Of a DNA stretch of 64,000 nt, positions 16,684 to 29,111 are shown piece after piece; position 1 is the first letter of the stretch, and the number at the start of each line of letters is the position of its first letter. Under the pieces are notes generated by a model that was not told the origin of the DNA, made no database searches, and saw nothing but the letters and a program-made list of their open reading frames with translations. This DNA is from Tepidiforma sp. Its GTDB lineage: Bacteria > Chloroflexota > Dehalococcoidia > Tepidiformales > Tepidiformaceae. The stretch lies in contig NZ_BPIG01000001.1 in NCBI RefSeq assembly GCF_026003995.1, positions 372,001-436,000 of the forward strand. The letters are read 5' to 3'. A program made the translations under genes and the position numbers.

Positions 16684-17825
16684 CGGCGATTCACCACGGA
16701 AAGCGCTGGAAATCCCGCCAGGCCCAGCCGGCGACCGGTCGCCTCGGCCGCCTCATCCTGTTCGTGACCGGCCTCGTCGGCGTGCTGGCGCTCGGTCCCA
16801 TCGCCTGGGGCATCGTGACGGGTGCCGGGGCCGGGAGCGGCGCCGTAAGCGCGTTCGCATCGGCGCCGCCGGGCACCTACGCCGTCGTCGGCCGGACCGA
16901 GGGCTCCGTCGACATCATCGGCGTCGTCCGGGCCGACCAGCCGGACAACGTCATCGAAGTCGCCCGCGTGCCGCACATCGACGGGTTCCCGACCACCGGC
17001 TCCGTGGATGCCCGGGGCCGGTATGTCGCCCTGGCCGCGGTCGACGGCGGAACGCCGCTGGCGCCGGCCGCTTCGCTCGTGGTGGTCGACCTCGAACGGG
17101 GAACGGCGGAGCGGCTGCTCGCCGGCATCGAACCGTCGCAGACGCCGCTCTGGAAGGCCGATTCCTCCGGGGTCATCGTGACCCGCGCGCGGCAGGATGG
17201 TGACCGGCAGGTCATCGACGTGCTCGAAGTCGCGCTCGACGGCGCGGTTCGCCTGCGGTGGACGCAGGATGCGCTGGGCGTTTACCCGGTCGGCTGGCGC
17301 GAAGGCCGCGTGCTTTCCGTGGTGATCGACGCGCGCGGTTCGACGCTCCAGGCCGAAGGGCAGGACGTCGCCCGCCTTTCGAGCGGCTTCACGCGCGACT
17401 GGGCGCTTTCGCCCGACGGCAGGGCGCTGGCATTCATCGAGGTGACCCCGGGGACCGAAGCGGGGTACACCCCGCGCGTCGTGCGGCTCGATGGCGAGGC
17501 GACGGGCAGCACGCAGGCGCTGACGGCCAGCGGCGCCGCAACACTCGGCGCTGCGTGGGGTCCGAACGGCATGCCCGCCTTCGGTGCGGTGCCGCGGGCT
17601 GCGGGCGCCGCTGCGCCATCTGGCGATGCGAGCGCCCAGGCGCTCCGCGCCGCCGGGTTCGATGTGCCGCTCGCCTACAGCCCGGACGGCGAGGCGCTCG
17701 CGGTGGTGCACTGGGACGGAACGGGTTTCGAGGCGCCCGGCACGCCGACACTGCAGCTCGTCCGGGGCAGCGAGCGCGCTGAGATTCCCGGTTACCGGGG
17801 GTTCTACGGATGGGTGCGGCGCTGA
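16680..17825 (+). CDS. Membrane-anchored beta-propeller-like protein, paralogue of the upstream gene
   Basis: A 381-residue protein with a basic N-terminus, one membrane helix (LILFVTGLVGVLALGPIAWG) and propeller-like repeats (SVDARGRYVALAAVDGG, TPLWKADSSGVIVTRAR, TRDWALSPDGRALAFIE). The shared TRDWALSPDG block shows that it is a duplicate of the preceding gene. The ATG overlaps the previous stop by 4 bp, and its own stop overlaps the next start by 16 bp, so all three genes are tightly coupled. No catalytic residues are recognised; the role is unknown. Confidence 0.78.
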   Translation: MTAIHHGKRWKSRQAQPATGRLGRLILFVTGLVGVLALGPIAWGIVTGAGAGSGAVSAFASAPPGTYAVVGRTEGSVDIIGVVRADQPDNVIEVARVPHIDGFPTTGSVDARGRYVALAAVDGGTPLAPAASLVVVDLERGTAERLLAGIEPSQTPLWKADSSGVIVTRARQDGDRQVIDVLEVALDGAVRLRWTQDALGVYPVGWREGRVLSVVIDARGSTLQAEGQDVARLSSGFTRDWALSPDGRALAFIEVTPGTEAGYTPRVVRLDGEATGSTQALTASGAATLGAAWGPNGMPAFGAVPRAAGAAAPSGDASAQALRAAGFDVPLAYSPDGEALAVVHWDGTGFEAPGTPTLQLVRGSERAEIPGYRGFYGWVRR

Positions 17826-19627
17826 GGTCGCTCGCGGTCGGAGGGCTCCTCGGGGCCCTCGTCCTGGCGGTCACGCTGGACCGCCGGCCGGCGCATGCGG
17901 ACCACTATCCGTGCCACGTCCCGAACTACGGCTTCGGATTCGACACCTACGAGTACGAGGACTACGTCGGCGTCTACAACGAGATGATCGACCTGGTCTC
18001 GGCCGGGGTCGCGGTGCCGCCGCCGTATCAGCTTCCTTCCGGCGAGTGGATCGACCTCAGCTACCCGGGGCTGGAAACCGGCCCCCGCGGAGCGCGCCAG
18101 TCGCGCGACCGGTCGGCCACCGTCCCGCCCAGCCTCTACAAGGCGATGGTCTGGATCGAATCCGGCTGGGCGCACGCCGCCGGGTCGGTGCCGTACGGGG
18201 GTGTCGGGCCGGTCATCACCGCGATCGACTGCGGCTACGGGCTCGGCCAGATCACGACCGGCATGGGGCATCTCGCGTCGCCCCCGGCGCTCGACATCCG
18301 CGTGCCGTCGGCGCGGCAAGCGATCATCGGGACGCACCCGCTGTTCAACCTCGCTGAGGGCATCCGGATCTTCGCCGACAAGTGGAATTCGGCGCCCGAG
18401 CTCCGGCCGGTCGCAGGCACCGGCGACCCCGCGGCGCTCGAGGACTGGTACTACGCGGTCTGGAGCTACAACGGGTTCGCGTTCGTCAACCACCCGCAGG
18501 ACCCGAGGAAGAACCCGCTGCGGGGCGAAACCTGGCACTGCAACGACCCGAACGCCCCGGGCTTCGGCTCGTTCGGCTGGGGCGACTACACCTACCAGGA
18601 GAAGGTGTACGGCTGCCTGCGCTATCCGCCGGTGCCGAAAGGCCAGAGCTACCCGCCGCCGCTCTCCGGCGGCTCGCCGAACCAGCCGCCGGCTTCCTCC
18701 GGCCTCGCTGTGGGCGATACGGCGGTCGTCCGGGTCGACGGGCAGTGCCTCAACGTCCGGCCGACGCCGGGCGGCAACCCGCCGATCACCTGCCTGCCGG
18801 AGGGCACGCTCGTCACGATCATCGGCGGCCCGCAAGAGGTGAACGGCGTGACCTGGTGGCAGGTGTCCGCCGGGCAGGTGAGCGGCTGGTCGGCCGGGCA
18901 GTACCTCGTCAAGGTCCAGCAGCCCGCGCCTGACGCGCCGGTGAACCCGGCGGGCAGGATGTGGCCGCCCCAGGTGGTCACGATGCCCTCGCTTGCCGTG
19001 CCGGCCGTTGCCGCTGCCTTCGCCCCGGCAGCCTACGACGCCTGCGCGAGGACGGCTGCAGAGTGCGCGGCGATGGACTTCCCCACGACGGTGCCCGAGC
19101 TCGGCATCACGACCCACCGCGATACGGCGGCGCCGGTATCGGCGTCGAGGGCGGCCGCTTACCTGGGCGCGCCGCAGCTCCAGGTCATCGGCGAGCGGGC
19201 GGTGACGCTGCAGGTCACGGCCAGCAGTTCGACGGCGGCGTCGATCACGGTGCGGAACACCGGCAGCGGCATCGGGCCGTTCCGGGTGCGCACGTCGGCG
19301 GCGTGGCTCATCGTGCGGCACCCGAGCGACCCGCCGGGCCGGGTCGTCGACGGCGGCGTGGCGATCGGCAAGGACCTGCCCGTGGTCGTGTCAACGAGCC
19401 CGAGAGCGACGCAGGCCGGTGCCGACTCGGTGCTCGAAATCCGCATCGACCCGAGCACGCTGCCGCCGAATGCGACCTCCGGGACGGTGCTCATCGAACC
19501 GCTGCTCGGGAATCTCCAGCCCGTCACCATCACCGTTACGGTGCAGCGCTCGGGCTCGGCCAGCGGGCCGCCGCAGTTCCCGTTCAAGCGTATCCTTCCG
19601 AACGTGACGGCGGAGGGCAGCCCCTGA
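17810..19627 (+). CDS. Secreted SLT/lysozyme-like protein with SH3 domain
   Basis: A 605-residue exported protein. A signal peptide ends near PAHA|DHYPC. Residues of about 100-230 look like a soluble lytic transglycosylase fold: LYKAMVWIESGWAHAAGS supplies the catalytic Glu, and GYGLGQITTGM matches the GLGQ motif. An SH3b-like domain follows near residues 300-365 (CLNVRPTPGGNPPI, TWWQVSAGQVSGWSAGQYL). The last 200 residues are beta-rich with an Ig-like pattern and no named family. It probably cleaves or binds peptidoglycan outside the membrane. It ends the operon with the two propeller proteins. Confidence 0.8.
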   Translation: MGAALRSLAVGGLLGALVLAVTLDRRPAHADHYPCHVPNYGFGFDTYEYEDYVGVYNEMIDLVSAGVAVPPPYQLPSGEWIDLSYPGLETGPRGARQSRDRSATVPPSLYKAMVWIESGWAHAAGSVPYGGVGPVITAIDCGYGLGQITTGMGHLASPPALDIRVPSARQAIIGTHPLFNLAEGIRIFADKWNSAPELRPVAGTGDPAALEDWYYAVWSYNGFAFVNHPQDPRKNPLRGETWHCNDPNAPGFGSFGWGDYTYQEKVYGCLRYPPVPKGQSYPPPLSGGSPNQPPASSGLAVGDTAVVRVDGQCLNVRPTPGGNPPITCLPEGTLVTIIGGPQEVNGVTWWQVSAGQVSGWSAGQYLVKVQQPAPDAPVNPAGRMWPPQVVTMPSLAVPAVAAAFAPAAYDACARTAAECAAMDFPTTVPELGITTHRDTAAPVSASRAAAYLGAPQLQVIGERAVTLQVTASSSTAASITVRNTGSGIGPFRVRTSAAWLIVRHPSDPPGRVVDGGVAIGKDLPVVVSTSPRATQAGADSVLEIRIDPSTLPPNATSGTVLIEPLLGNLQPVTITVTVQRSGSASGPPQFPFKRILPNVTAEGSP

Positions 19628-19667
19628 CGGGACGGACGACAGCCAGGCGGCGCCCGGTGCCGGCGGG

Positions 19668-21737
19668 TCAGTGGGCGTGGGCCGCCTCGAGCTCCTTCTT
19701 GTGGTCGGCGATGACGCGCTGGGCGATGTTGGCGGGCACTTCGCCGTAGTGGTCGAACGCCAGCTCGAAGACGCCGCGGCCCTGGGTGAGCGAGCGGAGG
19801 TCGGAGGCGTAGCGCTGCACCTCCGCGAGCGGCACTTCGGCCTCGATCAGGCTCACGCCGCCGTCGGGGTTGATGCCGTGGATGCGGGCCCGCTTGGTGT
19901 TCAGGTCGCCCACGATGTCGCCGGCGAACGCTTCGGGGACGCGGACGCGGATGAGCATGATCGGCTCGAGGAGGATCGGCCCGGCGGCCTGGACCGCCTC
20001 TTTGAGCGCCTGCGACGCGGCGAGCTTGAACGACATTTCGTTCGAGTCGACGGGGTGGTGCTTGCCGTCGACGAGCGTGACCTGGCAGTCGGTCAGCTCG
20101 TAGCCGGCGATGATGCCGCCGGCTGCCGTCTCCATGACGCCTTTCTCGACCGCAGGGATGAACTCCTTGGGCACGGCGCCGCCGACGACCCGCTCCGCGA
20201 ACTGGATGCCGGAGCCGCGCGGCAGGGGTTCGATTTCGAGCACGACACGGCCGTACTGGCCGTGGCCGCCGGTTTGCTTCTTGTGGGTGTACTCGGCGGA
20301 GGCCTTCTTCGTGACCGTCTCCCGGTAAGGTACGCGCGGCAGCGCGAGTTCGACTTCGACGTTGAATTTGCGCTTGAGGCGTTCGACGGTCACCTCGAGA
20401 TGCGCGTCGCCGAGGCCGGAGAGGATGATTTCGCCGGTGCCCGGGTCGCGGTCGAGGCGGAGCCCCGGGTCTTCTTCGACGAGCCGCTGGAGGCTCGGGC
20501 CGAGTTTGTCGACCGCGCCCTTGCCGACCGGGCGGACCGCCATGCTGAAGACCGGCGCGGGGAACTCCATCGGCGGGAGCGTGACCGGGCGCTCGCGGCT
20601 GCCGAGGGTGTCGCCGGTGGCGGTGTGGGCGAGCTTGGCGACGACCCCGATGTCGCCAGCGGCGAGTTCGGGCACCGCGATCTGCTCCTTGCCGCGCTGG
20701 ACGTAGAGCGTGCCGAGCCGCTCGTCGGCCTGGCGGTTCGCGTTCCAGAGGTGCGAATCGGAGGCGATTTTGCCGGAGATGACCCGGAGGTAGCTGAGGC
20801 GGCCGACGAAGGGGTCGGCGGCCGTCTTGAAGACGAGGGCGACGGGCGGCGCGGCCGGGTCAGCGGTCAGTTCGACCTCTCCCGCGCGGAAGGGGTCGCG
20901 GTCCGCGGGAGAGGGGCCGCTGAAGGCGATGTTGTGGAGCAGCTGGCGCACGCCGATGAGCTTCGTCGCCGACGCGCACACGACGGGGAAGATGAGGTTG
21001 TGGTCGAGCCCGCCGTGGAGGACGCGCCGCAGCTCGTCCTCGCTCAGCTCCTCGTCGGCGAAGTATTTGTTCATCAGCTCCTCGTCGGTTTCGACGATGC
21101 CTTCGATGAGCTGGGCGCGCAGCCGCTCCGCCTCCTCGCGCAGGTCGGCCGGGATGTCGACTTCTTCGGCCTGCTCGCCGATGTAGGCCTTCATGTGGAG
21201 CAGATCGACGACGCCGCTGAACGATTCGTGCGCTCCGATGGGCAGCTGAAGCGGCATGACCCGGTGGCCCCACCGCTCCTGCAGGGCTGCGAGGACCGCG
21301 GCGAAGTTCGCATTCTCGCGGTCCATCCGGTTGACGACGATCATCCGCGGCAGACCGAGGCGCTCGGCGATCTGCCACGCGCGGTCGGTCCCGACCTCAG
21401 GACCGGAAACGGCATCGACGACGACCACCGCCATATCGGCGGCGTGGGCGCCGCAGATGACTTCGGAGACGAAGTCGGCGTAGCCCGGCGTATCGATGAG
21501 GTTGATCTTCCGGTCTTCCCATTCGATGGGCGCGAGGGCGAGGTTGAGGCTGAACTTGCGGCGGTGCTCGTCTTCGTCGTAGTCGGTGACGGTGTTCTGG
21601 TCCTGGATGGAGCCCAGGCGCGTGATGGCGCCGCTCTCGTACAGGGCCGCCTCGGCGAGGCTGGTTTTCCCGACGCTGCCGTGGCCCACCAGGACCACAT
21701 TACGGATGGCTTCGGTGGGATACACCTTCATCGACAT
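19668..21737 (-). CDS. Elongation factor G-like GTPase (EF-G2 type)
   Basis: A 689-residue translational GTPase with all EF-G domains. The G1 loop is VGHGSVGKTSL (residues 17-27), G3 is DTPGYADF (82-89) and G4 is NRMD (136-139). Canonical EF-G has DTPGHVDF; the catalytic His is Tyr here, and the G4 Lys is Arg, as in the EF-G-like family whose function in translation is unclear. Domain IV (HGQYGRVVLEIEPL) and domain V (EPIMLIRVRVPEAFAGDIVGDLN) are complete. It is therefore probably not the main EF-G. AGGAGG precedes the ATG. It is convergent with the secreted operon, and dinG starts 173 bp away on the other strand. Confidence 0.88.
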   Translation of the reverse strand: MSMKVYPTEAIRNVVLVGHGSVGKTSLAEAALYESGAITRLGSIQDQNTVTDYDEDEHRRKFSLNLALAPIEWEDRKINLIDTPGYADFVSEVICGAHAADMAVVVVDAVSGPEVGTDRAWQIAERLGLPRMIVVNRMDRENANFAAVLAALQERWGHRVMPLQLPIGAHESFSGVVDLLHMKAYIGEQAEEVDIPADLREEAERLRAQLIEGIVETDEELMNKYFADEELSEDELRRVLHGGLDHNLIFPVVCASATKLIGVRQLLHNIAFSGPSPADRDPFRAGEVELTADPAAPPVALVFKTAADPFVGRLSYLRVISGKIASDSHLWNANRQADERLGTLYVQRGKEQIAVPELAAGDIGVVAKLAHTATGDTLGSRERPVTLPPMEFPAPVFSMAVRPVGKGAVDKLGPSLQRLVEEDPGLRLDRDPGTGEIILSGLGDAHLEVTVERLKRKFNVEVELALPRVPYRETVTKKASAEYTHKKQTGGHGQYGRVVLEIEPLPRGSGIQFAERVVGGAVPKEFIPAVEKGVMETAAGGIIAGYELTDCQVTLVDGKHHPVDSNEMSFKLAASQALKEAVQAAGPILLEPIMLIRVRVPEAFAGDIVGDLNTKRARIHGINPDGGVSLIEAEVPLAEVQRYASDLRSLTQGRGVFELAFDHYGEVPANIAQRVIADHKKELEAAHAH

Positions 21738-21909
21738 CGACCTCCTTCGACCTGCGAAGTGGCCCGTAGTCTACGCAGGCGCGATCTGCGTCTCAATCGG
21801 CGGGCACGCGTCTTCACCTGTCGCTTCGGCGATGGACGATGCTCGCAGGTCGCCAGAGTGACGCGCCCCGGATAGACTCGGAGACGCGTCCCGTACGGAT
21901 GTTCGAACC

Positions 21910-24645
21910 ATGACCGCCTACATTGCGCTCGACCTCGAAACGACCGGCCTGGACCCGGCACGCGACCGGATCATCGAGGTGGGCGCGATCCGCTTCACGG
22001 AGGCCGGCGAGGAGGCGGAGTTCTCGAGCCTCGTGAACCCGGGACGGCGCCTTTCGCCGTTCATCGAGCGGCTCACCGGCATCACCAACCGGGATGTCGC
22101 GGCAGCGCCACCGCTCGAGCGCATCGCCGAGGAGCTTCGGCGGTTCGTCCGGGGCCACACCATCGTCGGGCACAACATCGAATTCGACCTCGAGTTCCTG
22201 CGCGCGGCCGGGGTGGCGGAGGCGGGTGATGCCGTCGATACGGCGGCGCTGGCGCGGCTGCTGCTGCCGGACTTGAAGAACCACGGGCTGGCGGATGTCG
22301 CCGGGGCGCTCGGCCTCGAGCCGGATAGCCGCCACCGGGCGCTCTCCGATGCGCGGCTCGCAGCGCGGGTGTTCACCGGGCTGCTCCGCCTCGCGCGCGA
22401 ACTGGAGCCGGATCGGCGGGCGACGCTCGCGGCGCTCGTCGCCGGCGACGCGCCGGCGCTGGCCCGGGTGCTCGCCGATGACGGCCGGCCGCCCGAGCCG
22501 CGGCCCGCCGTCCTCCCGGTGCCGCTGCCGTTCGATGCGCCCCCGCCGCTGACGCCGCGGAACCCGCCGGTCCGGGTCGCGCGAGGCGACGTGGAGGCCG
22601 TGTTCCGCGCCCTCGCCGCCGGGCTGCCGGGGTTCGAGCAGCGCGATGAGCAGATGGCCATGGCGGAGGCCGTGCGCCGGGCGTTCGACCACGGCGGCCA
22701 CCTGATGGTCGAGGCCGGGACGGGGGTCGGGAAGTCGCTCGCCTACCTGGTGCCGGCCGCGCTCGATGCGGTGCGCAACGGGCGGCGGGCGGTCGTCAGC
22801 ACGAACACGATCGCGCTGCAGGAGCAGCTGCTGCAGAAGGACATCCCCGTGCTGCGCGAGGCGCTCGTCCGCGCCGGGGTCATCCGGCGGGAGGAAGACT
22901 TCCGCGTTTCGCTGCTGAAGGGGCGCGGCAACTATCTCTGCTATGCGCGGTGGCTGGCGAGCTACGTCTCCGGCGCCCGCGACCCGGATGTGGCCCGGCT
23001 GAGCGCGAACATCCTGCTCTGGATCGAGCAAACCCGCACCGGCGACCGGGCAGAGCTCCGGCTGGGGCCGGAGGACTGGACGACCTGGGCGCGGCTCTCG
23101 GCGGCCGATGCGGACTGCCTGTCGCGCCAGCACCGGCACGTCCGCGAGGGGAACTGCTTCCTCTGGCGCGCGCGGAAAACGGCGGAATCCGCGCACCTGC
23201 TCATCGTCAACCACGCGCTGCTGCTGGCCGACATCGCTTCGGGCGGCAGCGCCATCCCGTCGTTCGACCATCTCATCGTCGACGAGGCGCACAACCTGGA
23301 GGACGTCGCGACTCAACAGTTCGGCGGGGCGCTGACGGCGCGGGCGCTCGGCGAAGCGCTCGACGGCATCCACCGGCCGGGGACGCGCGACCACCGGGAG
23401 GGGGGCGCGGTCCTGCTGCTGCGCTCCTTCGAAGGCGAGCCGTACGCCGGCGCGGCCCGGGCCCTGCTCGGACTGGCCGGCGCGGCGCGCGAGGCGGCGC
23501 GGCCGTTCTTCGAGGCGGTCGGGTCGCTTCCGGGCCGCGATGGCGAGGGCGAGCGCCTGCTGCTGAGTTCTGTCGCCCGGCGGGAGCCGGCGTGGGAGCG
23601 GGTCGAAGCGCTCTGGGAAGCGCTGGCCGCGCAGCTCGAGCGGGTCGAGCGCGCCGGGGAAGAGGCCGGACGGCTGCTCGGAAACGCCCCGGTAGAGGCT
23701 GCCTCGGAGCTGGCCGGCGAGTTCCTCGCGCCTTTCCGGCGGCTGGCCGACCTCCGCCGGCTGGGCGGGCAGATCGTGAACCCCGCTGGCGCTGAGATGA
23801 TCACGTGGGCGGAGCGCACCCGGGAGGGCGTCGGCTCGCTCCACATGGCGCCGATCGATGTCGGCCCCATCCTCTGGGAGCAGGTGTTCGAGCCGCGCCG
23901 GGCGGTGGTCGCGACGAGTGCCACGCTCAGCGCGAACCACGACATGAGCTTCGCCGCCCAGCGGCTCGGGCTGCAGGACCCGGAGACGCTCGAGCTCGGT
24001 TCGCCGTTCGATTACGAGCGGGCGGCGCTGCTCGCGGCGGTGGATGACCTCCCGGAGCCGAACCACCCGGACTTCCCGGCCCGGCTGGCGGCGGCCATCG
24101 GCCAGCTGGCGCGGGCGTCGCGCGGCCGGGCGATGGCGCTCTTCACCTCCAACGCGCTGCTCCGGCAGGTCTCCGAGCTGGTCCGGCCCGTGGTTGAGCC
24201 CGCCGGCATCGTCGTGCTCGCGCAGGGCATCGACGGGACGCCGCGCTGGATCACCGAGCAGCTCCGGGAGAACCACGAGACCCTCGTGCTCGGCAGCGCC
24301 AGCTTCTGGGAGGGGGTGGACATCCGGGGTGAGGCGCTGTCGCTCGTGATGATCACGCGACTGCCGTTCGATGTGCCGACCGACCCCGTGGCGCGGGCGC
24401 GCGCCGAGCAGTACGACGACCCGTTCAACCAGTACCAGGTGCCGGCGGCGATCCTCCGCTTCCGGCAGGGCTTCGGCCGGCTCATCCGCGACCGGCGCGA
24501 CCGGGGCGTCGTCGCCGTATTCGACCGGCGCCTGTGGGAGAAGCGGTACGGGCGTCAGTTCATCGACTCGCTCCCGCCGTGCACCCGCTTCAAGGGCTCG
24601 ACGCGCGAGGTCGCGGCGGCCATCGAGGCGTGGCTGGACCGGTGA
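21910..24645 (+). CDS. dinG: DinG-family helicase with N-terminal DnaQ-like exonuclease
   Basis: A 911-residue DNA repair enzyme. Residues 1-170 are a DEDDh 3'-5' exonuclease (ALDLETTGLDPARDRIIEVG, VGHNIEFDLEFL, HRALSDARLAARVF). The helicase follows: Walker A VEAGTGVGKSLAYLVPA, DEAH box IVDEAHNLEDVA, motif SASFWEGVDIRGEALS and motif VI RQGFGRLIRDRRDRG. Three Cys (YLCYA, ADCLS, GNCFL) lie where an Fe-S cluster domain would be; the fourth ligand is not obvious. The layout matches Gram-positive DinG fused to an exonuclease. It probably unwinds forked or R-loop DNA. The stop overlaps the next start by 4 bp. Confidence 0.93.
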   Translation: MTAYIALDLETTGLDPARDRIIEVGAIRFTEAGEEAEFSSLVNPGRRLSPFIERLTGITNRDVAAAPPLERIAEELRRFVRGHTIVGHNIEFDLEFLRAAGVAEAGDAVDTAALARLLLPDLKNHGLADVAGALGLEPDSRHRALSDARLAARVFTGLLRLARELEPDRRATLAALVAGDAPALARVLADDGRPPEPRPAVLPVPLPFDAPPPLTPRNPPVRVARGDVEAVFRALAAGLPGFEQRDEQMAMAEAVRRAFDHGGHLMVEAGTGVGKSLAYLVPAALDAVRNGRRAVVSTNTIALQEQLLQKDIPVLREALVRAGVIRREEDFRVSLLKGRGNYLCYARWLASYVSGARDPDVARLSANILLWIEQTRTGDRAELRLGPEDWTTWARLSAADADCLSRQHRHVREGNCFLWRARKTAESAHLLIVNHALLLADIASGGSAIPSFDHLIVDEAHNLEDVATQQFGGALTARALGEALDGIHRPGTRDHREGGAVLLLRSFEGEPYAGAARALLGLAGAAREAARPFFEAVGSLPGRDGEGERLLLSSVARREPAWERVEALWEALAAQLERVERAGEEAGRLLGNAPVEAASELAGEFLAPFRRLADLRRLGGQIVNPAGAEMITWAERTREGVGSLHMAPIDVGPILWEQVFEPRRAVVATSATLSANHDMSFAAQRLGLQDPETLELGSPFDYERAALLAAVDDLPEPNHPDFPARLAAAIGQLARASRGRAMALFTSNALLRQVSELVRPVVEPAGIVVLAQGIDGTPRWITEQLRENHETLVLGSASFWEGVDIRGEALSLVMITRLPFDVPTDPVARARAEQYDDPFNQYQVPAAILRFRQGFGRLIRDRRDRGVVAVFDRRLWEKRYGRQFIDSLPPCTRFKGSTREVAAAIEAWLDR

Positions 24646-25022
24646 GCGGCATCGCGGGGCCGCTGGCGTCACGGGGCGAACGGGTACACCTCGTCCCCGA
24701 TGGCGCCGAACGGCTGGCGGTCGTGCGGGCCGGCTCAGGAGCACCCGTCGGCCGCGTCGAGGTGCGTGAGGGGCTGGTCCCCGGCGAGCTCCTGATCTGG
24801 GAGCTGTGCATCGAACGGGAGCACCGCGGTTACGGCGCCGGCTCGGAGGCTGCGCGCCTGCTGGCGGGGGCCGCGAAGGCGGCCGGGTGGGCGGGCCTGC
24901 GGGCGCGCGCCCACCCCGAGTACGGACTTTCGGTGTACTTCTGGATTCGGATGGGCTTCCGGCCCCTCCACGGGGAGGGGCCGGAAGGCGGCATCTGGTT
25001 CGTGCGGGAGTTCCGGGGCTAG
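24642..25022 (+). CDS. GNAT family N-acetyltransferase
   Basis: A 126-residue acetyltransferase. The acetyl-CoA motif is visible as [25 protein letters not shown] (R-x-x-G-x-G core), preceded by the beta-strand LLIWELCIE and followed by [11 protein letters not shown], the C-terminal GNAT strand. The acceptor is unknown. GTG at 24642 overlaps the dinG stop by 4 bp, so the two are coupled. It is convergent with icd, whose stop overlaps its own by 4 bp. Confidence 0.82.
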   Translation: MSGIAGPLASRGERVHLVPDGAERLAVVRAGSGAPVGRVEVREGLVPGELLIWELCIEREHRGYGAGSEAARLLAGAAKAAGWAGLRARAHPEYGLSVYFWIRMGFRPLHGEGPEGGIWFVREFRG

Positions 25023-26248
25023 GCGTTCGCCCAGGCCGCCATCTTCGCCCGGAGGTTCCGGTCGAGCTCGTCGAGGAACTCCTCCGTCGTCAGCCAGGGG
25101 GTGTCGGGCGAGATGAGGATGGCGAGGTCCTTCGTCATCTTCCCGCTTTCGACCGTTTCGACGCAGACCTGTTCCAGTGTCTCCGCGAAGCGGGCGACCT
25201 CCGGGGTGCCGTCGAGCTTCGCGCGGAACGCGAGCCCGCGGGTCCAGGCGAAGATCGACGCGATGGGATTCGTGGAGGTCTTTTCGCCCCGCTGATGCGC
25301 CCGGTAGTGGCGGGTGACGGTCCCGTGCGCGGCCTCGGCTTCGCAGGTCTTCCCGTCAGGTGTCAGCAGGACCGAGGTCATCAGGCCGAGCGAGCCGAAG
25401 CCCTGCGCCACGGCGTCGGACTGGACGTCGCCGTCGTAGTTCTTGCAGGCCCAGACGTAGCCGCCTTCCCACTTGAGCGACGACGCGACCATGTCGTCGA
25501 TGAGCCGGTGTTCGTAGGTCAGGCCGCGGGCGCGGAACTCCTCGGCGAACTCGGCATCGAACACCTCCTGGAAGATGTCCTTGAAGCGGCCGTCGTAGGC
25601 TTTCAGGATGGTGTTCTTCGTGGAGAGGTAGACCGGGTAGTTCCGCTCGAGGCCGTAGCGGAACGAGGCGCGGGCGAAATCCCGGATCGAGTCGTCGAAG
25701 TTGTACATGCCCATGGCGATGCCGGGGCCGTCGAACCTGGCGACTTCGAGTTCGATCGGCTCGCCGCCGCCTTCGGGCACCCAGCTGATGGTGACCTTGC
25801 CGGGGCCGGGCACGCGGAAGTCAGCCGCCCGGTACTGGTCGCCGTGGGCGTGGCGGCCGATGACGATCGGCTTCGTCCAGCCGGGGACGAGACGCGGGAT
25901 GTTGCGGCAGATGATGGGTTCGCGGAAGACGACGCCGCCGAGGATGTTGCGAATGGTGCCGTTCGGCGACTTCCACATCTGCTTGAGGTTGAACTCTTTG
26001 ACCCGCGCCTCATCGGGGGTGATGGTGGCGCACTTCACGCCGACGCCGTGCTTCTTGATGGCGTAGGCGGCATCGACGGTCACCTGGTCGTTGGTGGCGT
26101 CGCGGTGTTCGATGCCCAGGTCGTAGTACTCGAGCTGGATATCGAGGTACGGGAGGATGAGCTTCTCTTTGATGAAGTGCCAGATGATCCGGGTCATCTC
26201 ATCGCCGTCGAGTTCGACGACCGGGTTCTTGACCGTGATTTTCTGCAT
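25019..26248 (-). CDS. icd: NADP-dependent isocitrate dehydrogenase
   Basis: It oxidises isocitrate to 2-oxoglutarate in the TCA cycle. The 409-residue sequence belongs to the homodimeric subfamily II, close to eukaryotic IDH1/2: [26 protein letters not shown] (substrate Ser/Asn), [49 protein letters not shown] (metal Asp residues), and [17 protein letters not shown] (NADP-binding). GGAGG lies 9 nt before the ATG. It starts 17 bp after the acnA stop on the same strand, so acnA-icd form an operon of consecutive TCA steps. Its frame is intact, unlike acnA next door. Confidence 0.96.
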   Translation of the reverse strand: MQKITVKNPVVELDGDEMTRIIWHFIKEKLILPYLDIQLEYYDLGIEHRDATNDQVTVDAAYAIKKHGVGVKCATITPDEARVKEFNLKQMWKSPNGTIRNILGGVVFREPIICRNIPRLVPGWTKPIVIGRHAHGDQYRAADFRVPGPGKVTISWVPEGGGEPIELEVARFDGPGIAMGMYNFDDSIRDFARASFRYGLERNYPVYLSTKNTILKAYDGRFKDIFQEVFDAEFAEEFRARGLTYEHRLIDDMVASSLKWEGGYVWACKNYDGDVQSDAVAQGFGSLGLMTSVLLTPDGKTCEAEAAHGTVTRHYRAHQRGEKTSTNPIASIFAWTRGLAFRAKLDGTPEVARFAETLEQVCVETVESGKMTKDLAILISPDTPWLTTEEFLDELDRNLRAKMAAWANA

Positions 26249-26265
26249 GGCTTGGACCTCCTCGG

Positions 26266-28975
<2,710 letters not shown>

Positions 28976-29038
28976 CGAAACCTCCAGGGCGAGTGACGGG
29001 GTGATTACGGTTGGCGCGGCCGGCGGTGCGGCGCGCGG

Positions 29039-29071
29039 CTACCTGGAGGAAAACGGCGGACCGGTGCCCAT
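29039..29071 (-). CDS. Putative 10-codon leader peptide upstream of acnA
   Basis: The minus strand carries AAGGAGG, an ideal ribosome site, 8 nt before an ATG that opens a ten-residue frame (MGTGPPFSSR) ending in TAG, 63 nt upstream of the acnA ATG. The ribosome site sits inside an imperfect hairpin whose outer arms are CCCAAG and CTTGGG. A translated leader could regulate acnA. No codon pattern such as repeated regulatory codons stands out, so its role is unclear. Confidence 0.35.
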   Translation of the reverse strand: MGTGPPFSSR

Positions 29072-29111
29072 GTCCCAAGCCTCCTTCCACACATGTGGCG
29101 GTACTTGGGCC
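29072..29111 (-). promoter_or_regulatory. Stem-loop holding the leader-peptide ribosome site
   Basis: CCCAAG (29109-29104) pairs with CTTGGG (29079-29074); inside it CCACA and TGTGG form a second short stem, leaving AAGGAGG near the base. It may control access to the ribosome site of the acnA leader. Confidence 0.35.

Noticed and set aside
21814..24744. A 976-residue minus-strand open frame opposite dinG
   Set aside because: Low-complexity shadow of dinG; the plus strand carries all helicase and exonuclease motifs.
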